DNA from: Massilia aquatica
GTDB taxonomy: Bacteria; Pseudomonadota; Gammaproteobacteria; Burkholderiales; Burkholderiaceae_D
DNA: 37,933 bases
Assembly: GCF_011682045.1 (NCBI RefSeq)
Contig: NZ_VVIW01000038.1
Coordinates: 1 to 37,933, forward strand
Direction: 5' to 3'
The notes beneath the pieces were generated by a model. It was given only the letters and a program-made list of their open reading frames with translations, had not been told where the DNA came from and did not search any database. This document shows positions 33,232 through 37,933 of this stretch, piece by piece. The position numbers and the translations under genes were made by a program. The stretch's first letter is position 1; the number at the start of each line of letters is the position of its first letter.

Positions 33232-34293
33232 CTACGAGTGGGTTATTCCTGGCACTTCCGGGTCAGGCGTGCGGGGCATCAACTCGGTGATCATGGCCGA
33301 GAGCTGCTCCTGCACATTGTATTTTGCCGCGTCGAACGCCCTTTTGATCGCCCACTCATACGAGTACGCATCGGCGCCGCCATGGCTCTTGAACACCAGG
33401 CCGCGCAAACCGAGCAGGCTGGCGCCGTTGTAGCGCGACGGATTGAAGGTGTTGGAAAATTTCTTCAACGCACCTTTCCCGAGCAAGGCGGCCAGCATGG
33501 TCAGCGGCGTGCGCTTGAACTCGGTGGTGAGGGCGTCCTTGACGAAGCGGCCCAGTCCCTCGACCGCCTTGAGCGTGACGTTGCCGACGAAACCGTCGCA
33601 CACCACGATGTCGGTGGTGCCCTTGAAGATATCGTTGCCTTCGACGTTGCCAAAGAAATTCAGGGAGCCGCGCTCATGGTCTTCGCGCAGCAGCTTGGCG
33701 GTGGCCTTGACCACTTCATTGCCCTTGATTTCCTCGGTGCCCACGTTGAGCAGGCCGATGGTGGGACGCTTGATGCCTTCCATGGCCGAGACCAGCACCG
33801 ACCCCATGATGGCGAACTGGTGCAGGTGATGCGGCTCGCAGTCGACATTCGCGCCCAGGTCGAGCATATAGGTCGGGCCGTTTTTCTGGTTGGGAAGGAT
33901 CGAACAGATGGCGGGACGGTCGACCCCGGCCATGGTCTTGAGCACATAGCGCGAGACCGCCATCAGGGCGCCGGTATTGCCGGCGGAGACGCAGGCCTGG
34001 GCCTTGCCGTCCTTCACCAGTTCGATCGCCACGCGCATCGACGAATCCTTCTTGCGGCGCAGCGCGATTTCGATGGGATCGTCCATCGTCACCACTTCCG
34101 AGGCATGCAGGATGGACAGGCGCGGATGGTTGTCGGCTTTGTGTTTTTTGAGTTCCGCGCGCACGTCGTCCTGCAAGCCGACCAGAATCAGTTCTGCTTC
34201 AGGTTCGCTGTTAAGGAAAGAAAGTGCTGCGGGGATAGTAACTGACGGGCCATGATCGCCGCCCATGCAGTCAATGGAAATTTTAATTGTCAT
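33232..34293 (-). CDS. plsX: Phosphate acyltransferase PlsX
   Basis: PlsX converts acyl-ACP to acyl-phosphate, the acyl donor for PlsY in phospholipid synthesis. The 353-aa sequence begins [20 protein letters not shown]. It contains [20 protein letters not shown] followed by [38 protein letters not shown], and [20 protein letters not shown] then [11 protein letters not shown], all PlsX hallmarks. It is the first gene of the fab operon downstream of the rpmF terminator, so the 196-base region 34294-34489 should hold its promoter. No strong ribosome site precedes the ATG. Confidence 0.96.
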   Translation of the reverse strand: MTIKISIDCMGGDHGPSVTIPAALSFLNSEPEAELILVGLQDDVRAELKKHKADNHPRLSILHASEVVTMDDPIEIALRRKKDSSMRVAIELVKDGKAQACVSAGNTGALMAVSRYVLKTMAGVDRPAICSILPNQKNGPTYMLDLGANVDCEPHHLHQFAIMGSVLVSAMEGIKRPTIGLLNVGTEEIKGNEVVKATAKLLREDHERGSLNFFGNVEGNDIFKGTTDIVVCDGFVGNVTLKAVEGLGRFVKDALTTEFKRTPLTMLAALLGKGALKKFSNTFNPSRYNGASLLGLRGLVFKSHGGADAYSYEWAIKRAFDAAKYNVQEQLSAMITELMPRTPDPEVPGITHS

Positions 34294-34419
34294 TTTGTGG
34301 ATTCGTACCGCGACTCAACAGCGTGTGGCGGCAGGATGCGATCTGTATGTGGACGAACGCCAAGCAGAGTCTGCGTAATTCGAAATGACGGTGTGCAAAG
34401 CTGGTTTGCAGCCGGGGAC

Positions 34420-34470
34420 AAAGAAAAAGCGGTGCGACGCACAAAAAAGTCGTTGCACCGCTTTTATCTT
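34420..34470 (-). terminator. Rho-independent terminator after rpmF, possibly bidirectional
   Basis: AAAAGCGGTGC (34425-34435) and GCACCGCTTTT (34455-34465) form a perfect 11-bp stem with a 19-base loop. On the minus strand it ends in CTTTTTCTTTG and starts 25 bases after the rpmF stop. It separates yceD-rpmF from plsX, unlike in species where these are one operon. Confidence 0.85.
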
Positions 34471-34489
34471 ACTCAAACTAAAACGTCGA

Positions 34490-34672
34490 TTACTCGTCGT
34501 TTTTGGTTTTGAGGACTTTGCGACCACGGTAAAAGCCGTTAGGGCTGATGTGGTGACGCAGGTGCGTTTCACCGGTGGTTGGCTCGATGCCCAGTTGTGG
34601 CGCGACCAGGAAGTCGTGCGAACGGTGCATACCGCGCTTCGAAGGGGATTTCTTGTTTTGCTGAACAGCCAT
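34490..34672 (-). CDS. rpmF: 50S ribosomal protein L32
   Basis: L32 (60 aa) is a small basic component of the large ribosomal subunit. It begins [20 protein letters not shown] and contains [19 protein letters not shown], the standard betaproteobacterial form without the zinc-binding cysteines of some other L32 types. The ATG has AGGAG six bases upstream. It is followed by a strong terminator and preceded by an unusually long gap to yceD. Confidence 0.97.
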   Translation of the reverse strand: MAVQQNKKSPSKRGMHRSHDFLVAPQLGIEPTTGETHLRHHISPNGFYRGRKVLKTKNDE

Positions 34673-34792
34673 GATGACTCCTAATACATAAGTTCTAAAA
34701 TTCTAACACAATCGATCAGCAAATACATGCGAATCGAGTATCCCAGCGGCAAAATTTCTTTACCGACATGTTTTAACGCCGACCTACCTTTA

Positions 34793-35016
34793 CTACCAAT
34801 GCCATACTCGACTACAACACGCGTTTGACACGTTCTTTTCTACTGCTTGTTCTGTTCGGGCGCTCGCCAAACCTACTGCGCGGCGCCATTTTCGCCCTGC
34901 GATGCTCACCGTACCTTCGTACGGCTGCGCTTCTCGCACGAAACTGACGCCGCTCGCTACGGTTTTTCGAGCGCCCTGTATTCTGGCCGCTGTGCGGCCT
35001 GCCGGGGCAACGCCCA
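34793..35016 (-). repeat. Structured, repeat-like sequence in the yceD-rpmF gap
   Basis: The 344-base gap between yceD and rpmF is normally short. This one contains a perfect hairpin CCGTAC-CTTC-GTACGG (34909-34924) and a run of paired GC-rich blocks. The minus-strand frame through it is open (VSFVREAQPYEGTVSIAGRK in its middle) but its ends are not protein-like and its start lies inside yceD. It resembles an interspersed intergenic repeat of the REP/small mobile type more than a gene; no second copy is in this window. The rest of the gap, 34673-34792, is AT-rich and holds only an extended -10-like TGTTAGAAT about 40 bases before rpmF. Confidence 0.4.
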
Positions 35017-35514
35017 TTACTCCGGCTTGAGATTCTTCAGCCCCGCAAAGGGCGACGGCTTGTCGGACTTGACCGCGTCGAGCAGTTTGTTGTCCGGGCA
35101 CACGTCATGTTTCGGCACTTGCGGCAGGGCCAGCAAGGCTTCGTCTTCGAACAGGTCGCGCACATCGCATTCGCGGCTGCCGACGATGACGTCGATGCTC
35201 TCATCGTTCAAGACTTCTTCGATCTCGTCCGCATGCTCATCATCCTTGCCGAGCATCAGCACGGTGGACGAATCCATCTCGTAAGCGAACGGGGCCAGGC
35301 AACGCTGGCATACCAGCTGGACCGTGCCGGACACCGACAAGGTCATTTGCGGATAGCCCAGCTTGCTGGTCGACCCATCGATGGTCCAGGCAATCTGGCC
35401 CGACTGGTCGGCACAATCCTTGTTCAACCGGCTCATTTCAGCGACAGGCGTGACGCCCTCGCGATGGCCGTTGCTTCGACAAAACTCGAAAGCGTCGATG
35501 ACAAAAGCACTCAT
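35017..35514 (-). CDS. yceD: YceD/DUF177 family protein, 23S rRNA accumulation protein
   Basis: 165 residues matching the DUF177 (YceD) family, needed for normal 23S rRNA accumulation in E. coli. Typical features are CQRCLAPFAYEMDSSTVLML (a C-x-x-C pair, about 94-97), an acidic stretch (DDEHADEIEEVLNDESID), DLFEDEALLALPQVPKHDVC, and the tail KPSPFAGLKNLKPE; the last two are family hallmarks. It lies upstream of rpmF in the usual order and is divergent from maf. A good promoter lies 29-58 bases upstream. Confidence 0.93.
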   Translation of the reverse strand: MSAFVIDAFEFCRSNGHREGVTPVAEMSRLNKDCADQSGQIAWTIDGSTSKLGYPQMTLSVSGTVQLVCQRCLAPFAYEMDSSTVLMLGKDDEHADEIEEVLNDESIDVIVGSRECDVRDLFEDEALLALPQVPKHDVCPDNKLLDAVKSDKPSPFAGLKNLKPE

Positions 35515-35542
35515 TGCAGAAATTTTCCCCGGAAAACCTGCG

Positions 35543-35572
35543 ATAATAACAGGCTTCTCGTTGTGGAGTCAA
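35543..35572 (-). promoter_or_regulatory. Sigma-70 promoter of yceD(-rpmF)
   Basis: On the minus strand TTGACT (35572-35567), an 18-base spacer and TATTAT (35548-35543), the latter preceded by TG one base away (TGTTATTAT, an extended -10). It starts transcription about 20 bases before the yceD ATG. Confidence 0.65.
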
Positions 35573-35694
35573 AGACTTAGCGCGATTATTTGGGCAAGGA
35601 CCCGCGCGCTGTTGCTGGCGCGTGTACCCCGCGCCCGCCACATGAATCCCGCTGCGCCCGCTTATAGGGACAGCCAACAGGACTGAAGTACGAC

Positions 35695-36297
35695 ATGATA
35701 CCAACTTCCAGCGCACCGCGGCTAATTCTTGCATCGAGTTCCGCCTACCGGCGCGAATTAATCGGGCGCCTGCGCCTGCCGTTCGACGTTCTGGTGCCCG
35801 CTATCGACGAAGCGCCGCTGGCCGGCGAGCTGCCCGAAGCGACCGCGCTGCGCCTGGCGCGCGCCAAGGCCGAAGCGGTGGCGGCGCGCGCGCCCGGCAG
35901 CGTGGTCATCGGGTCCGACCAGGTCGCCACGCTCGACGGCGCCCAGATCGGCAAACCCGGCAACCATGCCAACGCCCTGCTGCAACTGCAAACGATGCGC
36001 GGGCGGCGCGTGGTGTTCCACACGGCGCTGTGCCTGTGGGATGGCCGCACCGGCACGGCGCAGGTGGAGAACGTGCAAACCTTCGTCACCGTGCGCGACC
36101 TGCCCGACGCCGAACTGGACGCCTACCTGCGCATCGAACAACCCTACGATTGCGCCGGCAGCGCCAAGAACGAAGCGCTCGGCATCGCCATCCTGGAACG
36201 CATCGACAGCACCGACCCCACCGCCCTCACCGGCCTGCCCCTGATCGCCCTGACCGGCATGCTGCGGCGCGCCGGTTTTACCTTTTTTACACAGTGA
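35695..36297 (+). CDS. Maf-like nucleoside triphosphate pyrophosphatase (YceF type)
   Basis: Maf proteins hydrolyse modified or non-canonical nucleotides; the YceF branch prefers 7-methyl-GTP. The 200-aa protein has RLILASSSAYRRELIGRL (substrate loop SSxxR), VPAIDEAPLAGE, ALRLARAKAEAVA, VIGSDQVATLDG (catalytic Asp in GSDQV) and GKPGNHANALLQLQTMRGR. The final part reads YDCAGSAKNEALGIAILERI and TALTGLPLIALTGMLR. The adjacency to yceD-rpmF favours the YceF subfamily. It starts at an ATG that fits the family start. It is plus strand, with the next gene 5 bases after its stop. Confidence 0.93.
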   Translation: MIPTSSAPRLILASSSAYRRELIGRLRLPFDVLVPAIDEAPLAGELPEATALRLARAKAEAVAARAPGSVVIGSDQVATLDGAQIGKPGNHANALLQLQTMRGRRVVFHTALCLWDGRTGTAQVENVQTFVTVRDLPDAELDAYLRIEQPYDCAGSAKNEALGIAILERIDSTDPTALTGLPLIALTGMLRRAGFTFFTQ

Positions 36298-36302
36298 GCA
36301 TT

Positions 36303-37049
36303 ATGTCCGGCACTTTATATCTGATCCCCAACACCCTCGGCGCGACCGATCCGAGCAGCGACGCGCTGGCGCACATCATCCCGGAGCAAGTTCAGGCCCA
36401 GACCGCGCGTCTTGATTACTTTGTCGCCGAAAACGCCAAAACCGCGCGCGGCTTCCTGAAACTGATTGCGCTGCGCCATCCCCTCGCAAAAACCTTGCAG
36501 GAAATCGAGATTGCCGAACTGAACGTGAACACCCCGGCGCAAGCGCTGGCGGGCCTGCTGGAACCCTTGCTGGCCGGGCGCGACGCCGGACTGATCTCGG
36601 AAGCGGGCGTGCCGGCGGTGGCCGATCCCGGCGCCGACCTGGTGCGCCTTGCGCACGAGCGCGGCATCCAGGTGCGGCCGCTGGTCGGACCGTCCTCGCT
36701 GCTGCTGGCCGTGATGGCGAGCGGCTTGAACGGGCAGAGTTTTGCTTTCAACGGCTACCTGCCCACCGATGCCGCCCTGCGCACCAAGCGCATCAAGGAG
36801 CTGGAAGCGCGTTCGCGCGCGGAAAAGCAGACCCAGCTGCTGATCGAAACGCCCTACCGCAACGGCGCCATGCTCGAAGCGCTGGTGGGCGCCTGCCAGC
36901 CGGGCACCCTGATCTGCGTCGCGACCGATTTGAGCTTGCCGACGGAATCGATCCGCACCCTGAACGGCGGCAAATGGAAGGCGCTGCTGGCAGCCGGCAA
37001 GGCGCCGGATTTCCACAAGAAGCCGACCGTGTTTTTGCTGCTGGCATAA
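36303..37049 (+). CDS. Tetrapyrrole-methylase-family SAM-dependent methyltransferase (RsmI-related)
   Basis: 248 residues from the ATG at 36303, 5 bases after maf. The fold is that of the precorrin/RsmI methylases: LYLIPNTLGA at the start, GRDAGLISEAGVPAVADPGA (the family's SAM-binding 'DAG-x-P-x-(I/V)-(S/A)DPG' motif, about 98-117), VRPLVGPSSLLLAVMASGLN, FNGYLPTDAALR and LLIETPYRNGAMLEAL. It differs from RsmI at the N-terminus, so it is the shorter paralogue commonly found beside maf in betaproteobacteria. The substrate is unknown; an RNA or small-molecule methylation is likely. Confidence 0.85.
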   Translation: MSGTLYLIPNTLGATDPSSDALAHIIPEQVQAQTARLDYFVAENAKTARGFLKLIALRHPLAKTLQEIEIAELNVNTPAQALAGLLEPLLAGRDAGLISEAGVPAVADPGADLVRLAHERGIQVRPLVGPSSLLLAVMASGLNGQSFAFNGYLPTDAALRTKRIKELEARSRAEKQTQLLIETPYRNGAMLEALVGACQPGTLICVATDLSLPTESIRTLNGGKWKALLAAGKAPDFHKKPTVFLLLA

Positions 37050-37062
37050 AGGGAGGCCCGCC

Positions 37063-37173
37063 GTGCCGACGACTTCCCGTTTTTTCCCGGCGGCCTACAC
37101 GCATTTTGTCGACAATGGGCTGGGCAGCCTGGAATGGGCTGGGGGAACGCTCCGCAATGCGCGCGATGCGTAG
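37063..37173 (+). CDS. Short ORF (36 aa) after the methyltransferase, possibly a gene cut by IS debris
   Basis: A GTG at 37063, preceded by GGGAGG at seven-base spacing, opens MPTTSRFFPAAYTHFVDN and continues to a TAG at 37171-37173. The good ribosome site and co-orientation with maf and the methylase suggest the start of a real gene, broken soon after by insertion-sequence debris. No family is recognised. The roughly 300 bases that follow (37174-37479) show no gene I can support. Confidence 0.3.
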   Translation: MPTTSRFFPAAYTHFVDNGLGSLEWAGGTLRNARDA

Positions 37174-37479
37174 CGCTCGCCCTCCCCCTAAGGAAGTGCT
37201 TATATGGACGTCCCTTGGATTGCAAGCTTTTAGCAGCACAATGCATCAACGCAAGTTGCAGTCTTATATACGGCCTGTCTGCGCAGGCGTTGCATCCTGC
37301 TGGCCCGGATGGCTTTCGCGGGCAAGGCGCCTATCTGATTTTCGGGCATAACGGCGCTTTTCCCTATCGGCGTGTGCTTGCCCCGGCATGAGCTGTTGAC
37401 CCATCACTTTGCTGTTGCCTGCTCTCCCTTACAACTCTCTGTGCAAGTCCGCATTGAGCGGATTTTGCGTACCTCAACT

Positions 37480-37754
37480 TCACCCGGCTCGATGTTGGCG
37501 CGCGCAATGGGCGCCCGGTCGCGGCCTGCCCACCAGCACCGCCTCCTCGCCGTCCTCCGCACAATGCTTGCGCACACGATCCACCGTCGCGCTGCCAACG
37601 CCGAGCGGATCAACAATGTCGGCCTCCGACCTTCGTGGCTCAACAACAGAATGCGTGCACGCGCCAGCTTACGCGCGGCATGTCTCCCCTTGCTCAACAA
37701 CGCTGTTAATCGCTCACGTTCCGATTCTTTCAGGATAATTCGATATTTCAACAT
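37480..37754 (-). pseudogene. IS630-family transposase, N-terminal part, frameshifted
   Basis: From the ATG at 37754 the frame reads MLKYRIILKESERERLTALL, then KGRHAARKLARARILLLSHE, the typical opening and first helices of IS630-family transposases. At about 37610-37635 the sequence shifts frame: the continuation of the helix-turn-helix domain (EADIVDPLGVGSATVDRVRK, HCAEDGEEAVLVGRPRPG) is in the next frame and ends at a TGA at 37480. The DDE catalytic domain is absent. The fragment faces an IS3-family element whose left end lies about 60 bases from its start, which may have cut the IS630 terminus. Confidence 0.75.
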
Positions 37755-37812
37755 GACGTCACGCCAGTAAAAACTCACCCGGAGCTCAGACATCATCATA
37801 CTGACGCTGCTG

Positions 37813-37834
37813 TGGTCTAATTTGCTCGGACACC
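37813..37834 (+). repeat. Probable left terminal repeat of an IS3-family element
   Basis: TGGTCTAATTTGCTCGGACA followed by CC lies about 60 bases upstream of an IS3-type OrfA start, as expected for the left end. A short hairpin, GGTGG/CCACC (37841-37845 with 37851-37855), lies between it and the ATG. The right end is outside the window. Confidence 0.5.
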
Positions 37835-37871
37835 TCAATAGGTGGAAAATCCACCATCTGAGGAGTAATAC

Positions 37872-37933
37872 ATGGCAACAAGAAAGCGGAAGACATTCGA
37901 TCCCAGCCTGAAGCTGGAAGTGGTTCGAATGAT
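37872..37933 (+). CDS. IS3-family transposase OrfA, first 20 codons (runs off the right edge)
   Basis: An ATG with GAGGAG eight bases upstream opens MATRKRKTFDPSLKLEVVRM and leaves the window. This is the standard opening of IS3-family OrfA helix-turn-helix proteins (KRK-x-F-x-P-x-(F/L)K-x-E-V-V-x-(M/L)). It differs from the OrfA remnant at the left edge, so the two ends of the window do not carry the same element. Confidence 0.75.
   Translation, partial: MATRKRKTFDPSLKLEVVRM

Noticed and set aside
34793-35101. Minus-strand 102-codon frame between yceD and rpmF
   Set aside because: It starts inside yceD and its two ends lack protein character; I treat the region as a repeat-like spacer instead.

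Overview
The window reads as one chromosome segment of a high-GC betaproteobacterium. The gene order rpmF-plsX-fabH-fabD-fabG-acpP-fabF, then rpoE-rseA-mucD, then lepA-lepB-rnc-era-recO-pdxJ-acpS, with uvrC-pgsA-tRNA-Gly-tRNA-Cys following, is typical of Burkholderiales. Together with a TonB receptor and GH92 mannosidase locus and the style of the proteins, it suggests Oxalobacteraceae (Massilia/Duganella/Telluria type). The family placement is inference; no rRNA is present to confirm it. Nearly every gene is on the minus strand, so transcription runs from right to left.

Left edge (1-1256). A wreck of mobile DNA: the start of an IS1182-type transposase abuts a truncated IS3-family orfA, whose terminal repeat lies next to a 22-bp tandem repeat. 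Then come a 46-codon ORF and a frameshifted secreted-protein gene whose last codon overlaps it (ATGA).

Mannoside locus (1554-11143). A TonB-dependent receptor, a large GH92 alpha-mannosidase with accessory domains, a broken AGE-family (mannose isomerase-like) gene and a second GH92 enzyme lie head to tail. The apparent logic is uptake of a mannose-containing glycan, trimming by two secreted mannosidases, and isomerisation of mannose. The isomerase is reduced to about one third of its length.

Degenerate island (about 11485-14350). This lies next to a tRNA-Cys gene. It holds an integrase gene cut off before its catalytic domain, a translationally coupled pair (four-helix membrane protein plus HNH endonuclease-like protein) and decayed coding fragments. 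The pair is the best candidate here for an undescribed accessory, possibly defence-related, module.

Core block (14351-34672). Three tRNAs, pgsA and uvrC come first. Next is the lepA-to-acpS run of tightly packed genes with ATGA overlaps at lepA/lepB, rnc/era and pdxJ/acpS. Then come a glutaredoxin-like gene, the envelope-stress genes mucD-rseA-rpoE (no rseB; an rpoE promoter of sigma-E type overlaps the stop of the upstream ygfX-like gene), and the fatty-acid synthesis cluster fabF-acpP-fabG-fabD-fabH-plsX followed by rpmF.

Right part (34673-37933). An unusually long yceD-rpmF gap carries a structured, repeat-like sequence. yceD itself is divergent from maf, which is followed by a tetrapyrrole-methylase-family methyltransferase. 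The window ends in IS debris: a frameshifted IS630-type transposase fragment and the left end plus the first 20 codons of an IS3-family element.
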